This document shows, piece by piece, positions 37,483-45,838 of a DNA stretch of 64,000 nucleotides. The DNA comes from an uncultured Rhodobiaceae bacterium (lineage in GTDB: Bacteria; Pseudomonadota; Alphaproteobacteria; RS24). Every line of letters begins with the position of its first letter. The stretch's first letter is position 1. The notes beneath the pieces were generated by a model that worked only from the letters and a program-made list of their open reading frames with translations, searched no databases and was not told the origin of the DNA. Position numbers and translations under genes: made by a program. The DNA is taken from the NCBI GenBank assembly GCA_937907245.1, contig CALCUM010000003.1, positions 621,501 through 685,500 on the forward strand, given 5' to 3'.

Positions 37483-38055
37483 TTAGAACTTTACTGCTGA
37501 CGCTTCATAGGCGTCTTCATAGTCAGAAAGGGTGTCACGCCAAAACTGCTCCTTCCCCTCCTCGCCATACTTACATTCATACTCATCAGAAAATGGTTCG
37601 AGCGCAAGACAGTCATCACCCTTACAACCAGGCAAATTGGCTTTATGCCCAGGGGAACTTACTGTCACCTTTCCATTGGTTCTATCCAATACAACACTTC
37701 TGCTGGCAGCACCATTCCATTTATATTGAAGGGGCGTAATTCTAGGGTTTTTGATGCGACTGGAGCGGCTCAAATATGTAAAATCAGTAGGTTTGCCTTT
37801 AGCAATTATTGCGTCGTCTTCCGCCTTGTAATAAAAAACTGAAAACGTGTCGCCCTCTCTAGCTAGAGCAAATTTGAATCTTAGATTTTTACTACACGAG
37901 AAATAACCAATCACGTCAAAGCCAGCGTCATATCCGACCTCAAATGCCTCAACATCTTTTTTAGGTGGAGCGTGAGTTGATACAGCGACAACACCAGCCA
38001 AGACAGCCAGAGCTAGCAAACCTAAAGGGCTATATTTTTTAAGTTTTTCTCTCAT
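37483..38055 (-). CDS. Membrane-anchored periplasmic protein, unknown
   Basis: About 190 aa with an N-terminal signal anchor (YSPLGLLALAVLAGVVAVSTHA) and a predominantly beta periplasmic domain containing cysteines (YFSCSKN; LPGCKGDDCLALEPF; EYECKYG). No family recognised. The ATG at 38055 and a GTG three codons upstream are both possible starts. It is second-to-last in the four-gene minus-strand operon, 32 bp after the membrane-protein gene. Confidence 0.72.
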   Translation of the reverse strand: MREKLKKYSPLGLLALAVLAGVVAVSTHAPPKKDVEAFEVGYDAGFDVIGYFSCSKNLRFKFALAREGDTFSVFYYKAEDDAIIAKGKPTDFTYLSRSSRIKNPRITPLQYKWNGAASRSVVLDRTNGKVTVSSPGHKANLPGCKGDDCLALEPFSDEYECKYGEEGKEQFWRDTLSDYEDAYEASAVKF

Positions 38056-38087
38056 CACTCTCACGCCTTTTTCAAACTATCAAACAT

Positions 38088-38729
38088 TTAAGAAGCCATC
38101 GGGTTGTAAAGGAATAGTAATAACAAAGTTGTGTACGCGTATATTGAGGCTCTTTGCCCGCTGGTAACTAACTTTTCAAACCAGCCCATCTCTAATGAAT
38201 TATCCTTTAAAATTTGAGCCACCTCAGTTTCAGTAAACGGGCTATCATCAGACGACTGATTGTTAAATTCTTCCCTTATCAATTCTAACCTTCTTATTAC
38301 ATCATCCCTGTAAAACATATTAACCACCCAATCGTTTTTGGGGATTTCAAGGATTAGTTCATCAGCCCAAGTGTCTGGCTCCTTCTTGAGAGCTAAGGCT
38401 CTTACCGCCTTTTCACCGTTCCAAACAACCAATTGTGCCTCCTCCTTGGTTCTTCCGTCGTGTGGAATAACATCTACAAGGAGTGAGAAAATGAATTGGA
38501 ATAATTTGTCAGTGACATTGAAAATTAAGAGGAGCCAAATCAACTCTATTACGAATAGCGATATTAGAGAAATTAGGATTTGAAAAAATCTTGTTTCAGC
38601 TAACTGAAAGCCAATTAGATAATTTATTAGCGGGAGACCAAAAATCGCTATCAGAAAAAGAATTTTGCTGGGTATGAAAAATAACAACCAGTAGAGTTTA
38701 TGGGCTCTGTAATCCAACATTCCAAACAT
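38088..38729 (-). CDS. Multi-spanning membrane protein, unknown
   Basis: About 213 aa. Two or three membrane segments at the start (LYWLLFFIPSKILFLIAIF; ILISLISLFVIELIWLLLIF), a ~110-residue cytoplasmic domain (charged; EEAQLVVWNGEKAVRAL), and one final helix (YAYTTLLLLFLYN). The start is taken at 38729, where GAGGA lies 9 bp upstream in the 11-bp gap after the preceding gene. No family recognised. With its upstream neighbour it may be a soluble-sensor plus membrane-effector pair. Confidence 0.72.
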   Translation of the reverse strand: MFGMLDYRAHKLYWLLFFIPSKILFLIAIFGLPLINYLIGFQLAETRFFQILISLISLFVIELIWLLLIFNVTDKLFQFIFSLLVDVIPHDGRTKEEAQLVVWNGEKAVRALALKKEPDTWADELILEIPKNDWVVNMFYRDDVIRRLELIREEFNNQSSDDSPFTETEVAQILKDNSLEMGWFEKLVTSGQRASIYAYTTLLLLFLYNPMAS

Positions 38730-38740
38730 AAAAAATTCCT

Positions 38741-39304
38741 CTAAGCCGCCTGTTTTAGCCAATCCCAAAACTCTTGCGTCATTCCCTCGTCTACCTGAGT
38801 GATGTTTCTTTTATTCACGGTAGCATTACACCCCAAAAGAGGAACGATGATTTCAACGTCTTTTATCTTCCAATCCACTCTATGATAAGTAAGCCCTGTT
38901 GATTTGCTCTCTGCGCTCTCAGTGACCTCACCGTAAGCGTGAATTTTCATCGTCTCGCCGAACTCGTGGCGCTTTTTCAAAATAATCTTATCGCCAGCGT
39001 GGATCGCGCAAAATGATGCTAACTGAGCTTTACTTTCAATATAGGCGAAATCGATAAATCCATCTTTTATCCATTCAATGTCTCTTCGGTTTTCAATATC
39101 CCCACCAGGGCAATAACCCATAAACACATATTCAGCTTCAAGCGATGGAACGGCTGTTCTACCTATGAGGTCAATCAGTTCTTGGATACGAGGATTATCA
39201 CCTAAGCGACTTTCGGCATTTGTTTTCATTTGTAGCAGCTGTGTTCTATCCATCTTACCGCCGCTTACCTGCGCCATCGCGCTTTCAATCTGACTGTCTT
39301 TCAT
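38741..39304 (-). CDS. Soluble protein with PUA/EVE-like segment, unknown
   Basis: A 187-aa soluble protein, first gene of the minus-strand operon. The middle and C-terminal half (HAGDKIILKKRHEFGETMKI; YGEVTES; YHRVDWKI) has the beta-barrel rhythm of PUA/EVE-like modified-base or RNA-binding domains seen next to restriction systems; I would treat this as a guess from pattern. The N-terminal third is helical. It diverges from the resolvase and R-M genes, with 266 bp between them. Confidence 0.65.
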   Translation of the reverse strand: MKDSQIESAMAQVSGGKMDRTQLLQMKTNAESRLGDNPRIQELIDLIGRTAVPSLEAEYVFMGYCPGGDIENRRDIEWIKDGFIDFAYIESKAQLASFCAIHAGDKIILKKRHEFGETMKIHAYGEVTESAESKSTGLTYHRVDWKIKDVEIIVPLLGCNATVNKRNITQVDEGMTQEFWDWLKQAA

Positions 39305-39499
39305 AACAAACCCCCATCACTATCAATCTGAGGCTAACAAACCTTCTTACAGCCTTCCAGTATCTTTATTAGTAGGGTTAGGTTTAGTTATCTGATTTTA
39401 CTGATATTTCTAGTTTTGATGGTTGAAATCCGAAAACGATGTAAAAACAACCCAATAGCAATTTATCCAATAAAAACAGACATTTATATTTAAAATGGG

Positions 39500-39528
39500 T
39501 TGACATTTTATATAATATTTTATACTAT
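39500..39528 (+). promoter_or_regulatory. Strong promoter for the recombinase/R-M segment
   Basis: TTGACA (39500-39505), 17-bp AT-only spacer, TACTAT (39523-39528), then 42 bp to the resolvase ATG. The match is near consensus (6/6 and 5/6). Everything else in 39305-39499 appears non-coding. Confidence 0.8.
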
Positions 39529-39570
39529 AGTCTAAGATGCTAAAAAGAGAGTTTTAGAAGGAATTGAATA

Positions 39571-40131
39571 ATGTTTATCGGATACGCCAGAACTTCAACA
39601 GTCGAACAGCAATACGGCTTAGACCACCAAGAGACGATACTTATCGATACTGTCGGCTGTGATAAAGTTTTTAAGGAGCAAGTATCAAGCGTTGGTAAAC
39701 GCCCTGAGTTTGAAGCGGCTATAGAATTCGCCCGTGAAGGGGATGTCTTTGTCGTGACTAAGCTGGATAGGTTCGCCCGCTCCATTACTGACTTGTGGAA
39801 TAACGTCGAACGGCTTCGGGCTAAGGGCGTTGAGTTGAATATCGTTGATATGAACCTTGATACTTCCACGCCTACAGGAAAGCTACTTTTGAGCCTGATG
39901 GGTTCGATCGCTGAGTTTGAACGGGAGATATTGCTGGAACGTCAGCGTATTGGTATCGCTAAGGCTAAGGCTGAAGGAAAATACAAAGGGCGTGCTCCGA
40001 AAGCTCGAGATAAGGAATTGGATATTCAACGTATGACTGCTGAGGGTAAGAAGCCCAAAGCCATCGCTGAGGCTCTCGGAATCTCTGTTCCCTCTGTCTA
40101 TAAGTATCGAAATAGGTTATCCAGTATTTGA
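39571..40131 (+). CDS. Serine recombinase (resolvase/invertase family)
   Basis: A 186-aa small serine recombinase. The nucleophile is Ser9 in YARTSTVEQQ with Arg7 beside it; KLDRFARS and the long helix SIAEFEREILLERQRIG follow, and the C-terminus is a helix-turn-helix (KPKAIAEALGISVPSVYKY). All catalytic parts appear intact. AAGGA precedes the ATG. It could invert, resolve or integrate DNA within the island. The segment coding its HTH (40051-40110) recurs, diverged, after the R-M genes. Confidence 0.92.
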   Translation: MFIGYARTSTVEQQYGLDHQETILIDTVGCDKVFKEQVSSVGKRPEFEAAIEFAREGDVFVVTKLDRFARSITDLWNNVERLRAKGVELNIVDMNLDTSTPTGKLLLSLMGSIAEFEREILLERQRIGIAKAKAEGKYKGRAPKARDKELDIQRMTAEGKKPKAIAEALGISVPSVYKYRNRLSSI

Positions 40132-40162
40132 CCCTGTTAACGAACAGTAATAATTTTACCAA

Positions 40163-41410
40163 ATGATACCGAGTCCAGAAAATACAGCAGATTATATTAA
40201 ATACAAACGACAGAGCCTTGGCTTAACTCAAAAGGAATTCGCTGAGTTACTGGGGCTTAGGGATACTAGCGAGCGAACTATCAGCGGCTGGGAGCGTGGC
40301 GAACACACTCCAACCAAAGCAAAATTCAAAGAAATAGAAACGATCAATGTTTCAGTTCCCTTCCGCAAAACAGGTAAAACCACGTTTGATTTTATTGACC
40401 TATTCGCTGGTATTGGCGGGATGCGTCTGCCATTTCAAGAATTAGGCGGGAAATGCGTCTTTACATCGGAGTGGGATAAATTCGCTAAAAAGACATACGC
40501 CGCTAACTACGGCGAACTACCATTCGGAGACATTTCAAAAATTCCAAGCGAACAAATTCCTAACCACGATGTTTTGCTTGCTGGATTTCCCTGCCAAGCA
40601 TTCTCACAGGCTGGGCTAAAGAGGGGTTTCGCCGACACTCGCGGAACTATGTTTTTCGAAATTCAAAGAATTCTATCAGCTAAGCGACCTAAAGCGTTTC
40701 TATTAGAGAATGTTAAGCAATTAAAAGGGCACGACAAGGGCAGAACTCTAGAGACCATCCTCTCAATTCTAAGGGGTGAAAACGCACCTAAAATTCCAGA
40801 TAACATTCAAATATCCGACGAAGCTCGTCAAAGCCTTCAGGCAAGATTAAACTATGCTGTAGATTTCCGAGTTTTAAAGGCTTCAGATTTTGGCGTGCCT
40901 CAAGGTAGGGAGCGTGTTTATATCGTCGGATTCGACAGATCCCAACTTGGTGATAAAAGCATTGATACAGTTTTAAACGATATTTTCGAGGACTTGTGTT
41001 CCCGAAAGAGCGCCACACGCCTCGGGGATATTATGGAGAAACACGCAGAAATAGATCCAAAATATACGATTTCAGATAAATTGCTTTCGGGTCACAAAAG
41101 GCGTCTGGAAGAGCACAAAAATAAGGGCAATGGCTTTGGTTTCAGTGTATTCAATGAGGATAGCCCTTATTGTAATACAATCAGTGCTCGCTACTACAAA
41201 GACGGCAGTGAGATTTTGCTTAGTCAGGAAAAATTAGGGAAAAACCCAAGAAAGCTCACTCCAAGAGAGTGCGCTCGGATCCAGGGATTTCCTGAAAACT
41301 TCATAGTTAGTGCCGTTTCTGACGCTCAAATATACAAACAATTTGGCAACTCTGTAGCCGTTCCTGTCGTTCGAGAAGTAGCAAAAAAAATAGTCCAAAC
41401 TATTTCCTAG
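40163..41410 (+). CDS. C5-cytosine DNA methyltransferase with N-terminal HTH
   Basis: A 415-aa modification methylase. Residues ~8-60 are an XRE-type helix-turn-helix (LTQKEFAELLG...TISGWERGEHTP), followed by a complete C5-methylase: motif I DLFAGIGGMRLPF, catalytic PCQ with Cys144 (AGFPCQAFSQAG), ENV at ~182-184, QGRERVYIVGFD, and GNSVAVPVVREVAKKI. An HTH-fused methylase that represses its own R-M operon is known from the SsoII/Ecl18kI group; the architecture here is the same, but the recognition sequence cannot be predicted by eye. Little ribosome site is visible. The endonuclease follows after 58 bp. Confidence 0.93.
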   Translation: MIPSPENTADYIKYKRQSLGLTQKEFAELLGLRDTSERTISGWERGEHTPTKAKFKEIETINVSVPFRKTGKTTFDFIDLFAGIGGMRLPFQELGGKCVFTSEWDKFAKKTYAANYGELPFGDISKIPSEQIPNHDVLLAGFPCQAFSQAGLKRGFADTRGTMFFEIQRILSAKRPKAFLLENVKQLKGHDKGRTLETILSILRGENAPKIPDNIQISDEARQSLQARLNYAVDFRVLKASDFGVPQGRERVYIVGFDRSQLGDKSIDTVLNDIFEDLCSRKSATRLGDIMEKHAEIDPKYTISDKLLSGHKRRLEEHKNKGNGFGFSVFNEDSPYCNTISARYYKDGSEILLSQEKLGKNPRKLTPRECARIQGFPENFIVSAVSDAQIYKQFGNSVAVPVVREVAKKIVQTIS

Positions 41411-41468
41411 TCCACTCGCTTAATCTGTTGTTTTATGGAACAATAAAACCCTAATCTGAGGGTTACCT

Positions 41469-42455
41469 ATGAAGCGACTTACATTCGATGGAAAAACAAT
41501 AACAATAACCGATCCTAAAGAATTACATTTTGAAAATTCTTTGGACGAGTTCCTCTATGGTTTCGTTTACCAGCGTTTGACAGATGGGTCGGATTATCGA
41601 CCACTGATAAACGCAGATGCCCTTCACGATGGCTCACTAGGAATCAATATAAAAGAACTTTTTTTGGATTCTGGAATTAAAATTAAGCCGCCATCGGTGA
41701 AAGCAACAAATCAACATCGATTATTCGACCAACATATAATTAGGAATTTCATTAGTAGGTTCCCTGTTTTTCTCGGACTTTTCCAAAATGTTGTAGTGCT
41801 CGCCGATCAAGCCATAAAAAACGCAGAGATACTGGTTGGCGAGGAAGTGAATTCAAAGAACTTTATCAAAATCAAAGGCGTAATTGATGAGGTAAATAGA
41901 AAGGCTTGGAGCAGGGTTAAAGATCAAAGCGAAAGCCAGTCTGGCGTATCAACGCTTGGAACTATATCAGAGACTTTGTTGAAGATTATTTTCGATAAGC
42001 TTGTAGATGAAACAACGTTTTTTAAAGTCGATCAAAGCTCAGTTCAGTCATATGGCGACTTTGTGCTGATGTGTTTGCCAAATAATCTATGGTTATCCGT
42101 GAAGTCAAACTTTGCTCGTGAGCGACTTTTGGCTTCTGGATATACTAATGACATTCTTGGCGTTGGATTCTTTCAAGACCCAACCGAATTCACTAGCAAT
42201 GTAAGAATTAGGAATTTTCAACGAGCTGGCTTCTTGGCTATGTATTGCCCTGACGTGTCGGTAAGCGAGGAGCAACTCGCTGATAACACTAATACCTATG
42301 ACCTTATTATAGCCTCCTATAAAGCTCAGGGCAGCACGCTGCCAACGAATATTAACGGTAAGCCGTTTATACGAAAACTAAGTGACCTTTATGGTGATCT
42401 CGAGGCTCTATTAATTGAATCTGACATTAGAAAAAGAACCACGGTAAACTTTTAA
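41469..42455 (+). CDS. Type II restriction endonuclease, PD-(D/E)XK-like
   Basis: A 328-aa protein directly after the C5-methylase, with GAGGG before the ATG. The likely catalytic core is YGDFVL...LSVKSN: Asp197, then S-V-K with Lys212, spaced as in many type II nucleases with degenerate PD-(D/E)XK sites. The position and the core make it the cognate restriction enzyme. Family beyond that is not recognised. It ends 15 bp before the resolvase remnant. Confidence 0.8.
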   Translation: MKRLTFDGKTITITDPKELHFENSLDEFLYGFVYQRLTDGSDYRPLINADALHDGSLGINIKELFLDSGIKIKPPSVKATNQHRLFDQHIIRNFISRFPVFLGLFQNVVVLADQAIKNAEILVGEEVNSKNFIKIKGVIDEVNRKAWSRVKDQSESQSGVSTLGTISETLLKIIFDKLVDETTFFKVDQSSVQSYGDFVLMCLPNNLWLSVKSNFARERLLASGYTNDILGVGFFQDPTEFTSNVRIRNFQRAGFLAMYCPDVSVSEEQLADNTNTYDLIIASYKAQGSTLPTNINGKPFIRKLSDLYGDLEALLIESDIRKRTTVNF

Positions 42456-42470
42456 ACTTGGTGGGGTCTA

Positions 42471-42542
42471 AAGCTCAAAGCAATCGCTGAGGCTCTCGGA
42501 ATTTCGGTTCCCTCGGTTTACAAATATCGGGAGGCTGCTTAG
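42471..42542 (+). pseudogene. Remnant of a second resolvase 3' end
   Basis: Sixty bases (42471-42530) match the resolvase segment 40051-40110 at 51 positions and preserve the reading frame: KLKAIAEALGISVPSVYKYREAA followed by TAG. Eight of the nine differences are synonymous, so this derives from a functional homologue rather than a fresh copy. Nothing upstream of the HTH remains. Confidence 0.85.
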
Positions 42543-42579
42543 TCTCAAACAGAATTTTGTAGCGCAATCACTCAGGTAA

Positions 42580-42993
42580 ATGATGATGACTCTAAGAGAA
42601 CTTGGCAATTCAGTAAAAAATTTAGCCACATCGGCGAATGAAGAGGGCATTGGTTCCATCGAGCACACGGACCCAGACACCAGATTCGCGGACTTTTGGG
42701 CGCTGGCAGAGGGTTGGTATAGTTGCGCAGATGACAAGAACTATGCTGTTTACTACGAATGCGGCTGCGGTATCGAACACCCATTAGATAGCAGCGATGA
42801 AGCAGCCTTCGCAGCACGGATTGTTGAAGGTGAGTATGAGAAGGTTATTGCGAGATGCCGCAATGGTTGGATTACAAACCTGACTATCTCGCTTGACGGT
42901 TCCCAAGAAGTTAACATTGTCTTTTCGTTATATACTGGGAAATACAATTATATTTTGAGAGAGAATGGCTTTGGATATTGGGAAACTCGTTAG
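42580..42993 (+). CDS. Unknown protein, first of a coupled pair
   Basis: A 137-aa acidic soluble protein with a Cys/His cluster near the middle (YSCADDK; YECGCGIEH) and a beta-rich C-terminus (TNLTISLDGSQEVNIVFSLY). Three successive ATGs make the exact start uncertain (42580, 42583 or 42586; AGG at 42574 favours the second or third). It overlaps the next gene by 29 bp. No family recognised. The pair sits at the distal end of the island, a common place for defence or toxin-antitoxin cargo. Confidence 0.7.
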   Translation: MMMTLRELGNSVKNLATSANEEGIGSIEHTDPDTRFADFWALAEGWYSCADDKNYAVYYECGCGIEHPLDSSDEAAFAARIVEGEYEKVIARCRNGWITNLTISLDGSQEVNIVFSLYTGKYNYILRENGFGYWETR

Positions 42994-43483
42994 CGAAGCC
43001 ATTGCTGTCTTTAAAGAGGGAAAGGACGCAAGCAAAAAGCTCCGTATAATAAATTCCGACAGCTTGGCGTTTACGCATTGGGTTTACGAGACAGGTATTT
43101 TCATTGATGAGGATGACTTCATTTTAATCATCAGTAAAGAGACTCTGTCCGCAGAGTTTGAAGAATATTTGGTCGAATACTTACCCGAAGAAGAAAAAAG
43201 AGAACTTACTGACGATAATTTATACGAATTTTTGATTTCTTGTTTTGAGCGAGAGGAATGTGTTTCTCTTCATTTTGCCCAAGTGAAAGATGTTTGTTTG
43301 ACTTGCGAAGCCGAGTCATTTGGGCAAAGTGGCTTTAACTTTAGCAGCCTCCTACTTTGGAACAGGCGAGAAACGGCAATCGAGCAATATAAAAAGTTTG
43401 ATTATTTTCTATATGACAAGGTGATGCCGCCCAAGGATGAGGTAGTTGCGTTATTGCGGGAAAAGCTTAACGCCTTGGAGTGA
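42965..43483 (+). CDS. Unknown acidic protein, second of a coupled pair
   Basis: A 172-aa strongly acidic soluble protein, last gene of the island. GAGAGA lies just before its ATG inside the previous gene, whose end it overlaps by 29 bp in another frame, so the two are translationally coupled. It is helical at both ends with a mixed middle (DDFILIISKETLSAEF). No family recognised. The overlap suggests the two products act together. Confidence 0.7.
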   Translation: MALDIGKLVSEAIAVFKEGKDASKKLRIINSDSLAFTHWVYETGIFIDEDDFILIISKETLSAEFEEYLVEYLPEEEKRELTDDNLYEFLISCFEREECVSLHFAQVKDVCLTCEAESFGQSGFNFSSLLLWNRRETAIEQYKKFDYFLYDKVMPPKDEVVALLREKLNALE

Positions 43484-43545
43484 TATTCATTGTTGATTTT
43501 TGGTAACAACGACATTGTTATAGGCTTAATTTAATGAGCGTTTTT

Positions 43546-43555
43546 ATTTACTTTT
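43546..43555. promoter_or_regulatory. Candidate integrase arm site, right end
   Basis: ATTTACTTTT is the inverse of the AAGTAAAT sites found at the left end (29997-30016). It lies 64 bp inside the right attachment repeat. The remaining part of 43484-43618 shows no gene. Confidence 0.35.
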
Positions 43556-43618
43556 CATCAACTTTTTTAAGGCGTCCGCTGTAACGCCCTTCCACAAACG
43601 CTTTCATCATCGCCCTTA

Positions 43619-43666
43619 GCCCTCCGAAGGCAGAGGTCACAGGTTCGAATCCTGTCGGGTGCACCA
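43619..43666 (+). repeat. Right attachment repeat (attR), tRNA-Arg 3' fragment
   Basis: A 48-bp copy of the tRNA-Arg 3' half including CCA, without the 5' half, so not a functional tRNA. It differs from the left copy in one T-stem pair (both sides changed) and the discriminator base. By the usual logic of tRNA integration this is the original host 3' end displaced by the island. Confidence 0.92.
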
Positions 43667-43698
43667 CTCGCTAAAAGCACTTCGCAGCTTAGCCGCGT

Positions 43699-45330
43699 TT
43701 ATCGCGTTTTGTTTTCCAGCAAATCGAAGGCGCCTTGTGTCAAATCATCGACCCCCGCAATCAATTTGTTTTTCGCAATCTTATTCGACGGCGTGCGCGG
43801 AAATTCATCAACATAAGCAATATAGCGCGGCACTTTAAATTTGCTTAGCCGCTCCAAGCAATGCGCTTGAATATCGGCGGGCGAGACATCCTCCGCGCTT
43901 TTGCCTTCGGCTAACAAGACATAGGCCTTCACTTCTTCATTGCGCATCGGGTCTGGCACTCCGACCACAGCCGCCTCGACAATCGCCTCATGTTCGGCCA
44001 AGACTTCTTGCACTTCAATCGCTGCAATATTCTCGCCGCTGCGTTTGATCATTTCTTTTAGCCGTCCAACAATCGACACATAGCGGTTTTCGTCCATAAC
44101 CGCCACATCACCGGTACGAAACCATTTCCCGCGGAAGCTCTCGCGATTGGCTTCAGGTTTTTTGTAATAACCCCAAAACAGGCCCTCGCCGGCAATGCAT
44201 AATTCTCCCGGCTCGCCGTGCGGTTTCTCATTGCCGTCTTCATCGGCAATCATTATCTCGCGATAAGGCGCGGGTAGCCCAACGGTGCCTGCCCCAACTT
44301 TATGCGTGGCCGCCGTGGGTGTATAAAGCGCAACCCCTACTTCGGTCATGCCAAAAGCATCTCGGCCAACGCAATTGAAGCGCTTTTCCAACGCCGCATG
44401 CGTGTCTTCTTTATGATAGAAGGCAGAGATATAGCGTAACTCATTATCGCCATCATCTGGCAGCTCGGGCATGGCCCGAAAAACAGGCGGCGTAATCGTC
44501 GCCACATGAATATTGAATTCGCGTATCCAATCGCGAAACTTCGACAAAGAATGCTGCGCCGCAATAAACGCCGTGCCATTACCGCGCAAAGCCATCAGCA
44601 CTTGCAACTGCGGATCCATATAAAACATCGGAAATGTAACCAGCACATTTTCTAGATTCAGCAGTTGAAAATTAGCCGCCACCAGCGACAACCGAAGCCA
44701 ATAATCTTGCGATTGCAGGCAGCCCTTGGGAGCGCCCGTGGTGCCAGAGGTATATTGAATAGATAATAAATCAGAGGCGTGCACCTGCACCGGAGACACG
44801 AAGGGCGCCTGCCCGCTTGCTATAACTTCGTCGAAAACATGACCCGGCGCTTGGCTTTTTGGGCCCAACACAATCATCCGCTCTTGTGTAATCGCCACGC
44901 TGTCATCGGCCACGGCTTCCACCACCGCTTCAAACATTGGATCATAGATCAAGAAAGTCGCATCGCTATCGGACAAAACGTAGACCAACTCCCGCACCGT
45001 ATAGGTGGGGTTTACCGGCACCATAACGGCGCCGATTTTGGCAATGGCGAACCAGCTCAATACAAAGCCAGATGAGTTGGGCGTCACCAGCGCGACATGC
45101 GAGCCTTTGCGCACGCCCATTTTCATCAGCGCATCGGCCAATTTATCGGTCTTCTCGTCAATCTCTCGATAGCTTAATTCTTCGTCGCTTTGGAAAAAAT
45201 GCACGGCCGTTTTGTCGCCAAGCTGGCCAGATTTTTCGGCCAATAATTCGGCAAAATTTTTGTTCATCGAAAGCCCCTCGATGCGGGCTTGCGCGGCCTC
45301 TATATGGGCCAGGGTCGCTTCATGTGTCAT
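43699..45330 (-). CDS. AMP-dependent acyl-CoA synthetase (CaiC-like)
   Basis: A 543-aa acyl-adenylating enzyme: motif IQYTSGTTGAPKGCLQS (P-loop-like), YVSIVGRLKEMIKRSGENIAA and the C-terminal catalytic lysine in TPSNKIAKNKL. It activates a carboxylic acid to its CoA ester; closest in flavour to crotonobetaine/carnitine-CoA ligases, but the substrate is uncertain. It is the second gene of a minus-strand pair following the MaoC-like gene by 13 bp, with AGGAA before the ATG. It ends 32 bp from the island's right border. Confidence 0.9.
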   Translation of the reverse strand: MTHEATLAHIEAAQARIEGLSMNKNFAELLAEKSGQLGDKTAVHFFQSDEELSYREIDEKTDKLADALMKMGVRKGSHVALVTPNSSGFVLSWFAIAKIGAVMVPVNPTYTVRELVYVLSDSDATFLIYDPMFEAVVEAVADDSVAITQERMIVLGPKSQAPGHVFDEVIASGQAPFVSPVQVHASDLLSIQYTSGTTGAPKGCLQSQDYWLRLSLVAANFQLLNLENVLVTFPMFYMDPQLQVLMALRGNGTAFIAAQHSLSKFRDWIREFNIHVATITPPVFRAMPELPDDGDNELRYISAFYHKEDTHAALEKRFNCVGRDAFGMTEVGVALYTPTAATHKVGAGTVGLPAPYREIMIADEDGNEKPHGEPGELCIAGEGLFWGYYKKPEANRESFRGKWFRTGDVAVMDENRYVSIVGRLKEMIKRSGENIAAIEVQEVLAEHEAIVEAAVVGVPDPMRNEEVKAYVLLAEGKSAEDVSPADIQAHCLERLSKFKVPRYIAYVDEFPRTPSNKIAKNKLIAGVDDLTQGAFDLLENKTR

Positions 45331-45343
45331 GGTGTCAATTCCT

Positions 45344-45814
45344 TTACGAGCTGAACCGCAAATAGGCTAGCCATTCCGCTGCCAATACGGTGCCGGGCGT
45401 GCCTTCCGCCTCAAAGCTTACGTCCAAGGTTACCAAAGTGGCTTGGTCGTCCTTAGCTTCTGCATGTTTCAAATGAAAGCGCGCGCGAAATCTCTGGCCG
45501 GTTTTTACCGGCTGAATGACACGTACTTTATTGAACCCATAACTGAGACGAAAAACCATGTCGCCCGGAGGCCAGACTAAAGATTTGGCCATGCTGGTAA
45601 ATGTAGAAAGAAGCAAAGAACCCTGCACAATCGTGCCGCCAAAAGGCGTATTGGCGCGGCAATACTCGGGGTCGCTATGAATGGGGCCATCATCACCAGA
45701 ATTGGCGCCATGCGTGCTCACTGCCTTTTGGTCATAGCAATACCAATCGGTAAGCCCCATTTCGTCTCCGGTCTTGGCCTTTAGGGCTTCCAGAAAGTGT
45801 TTTGCGTCGCTCAT
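45344..45814 (-). CDS. MaoC-like dehydratase domain protein
   Basis: A 156-aa single hot-dog-fold protein with the MaoC family pattern (HSDPEYCRANTPFGGTIVQGSLLLS). MaoC-type enzymes hydrate enoyl-CoA or act as hydroxyacyl-CoA dehydratases. The context with an acyl-CoA ligase just downstream supports a degradative CoA pathway. AAGGAA precedes the ATG. Confidence 0.85.
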   Translation of the reverse strand: MSDAKHFLEALKAKTGDEMGLTDWYCYDQKAVSTHGANSGDDGPIHSDPEYCRANTPFGGTIVQGSLLLSTFTSMAKSLVWPPGDMVFRLSYGFNKVRVIQPVKTGQRFRARFHLKHAEAKDDQATLVTLDVSFEAEGTPGTVLAAEWLAYLRFSS

Positions 45815-45838
45815 GTTTTGTTTCCTTTTAAGTGCTTC

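Noticed and set aside
43619-43666. A second tRNA-Arg gene
   Set aside because: Only the 3' half is present; there is no D arm or 5' acceptor strand. It is the island's right repeat.
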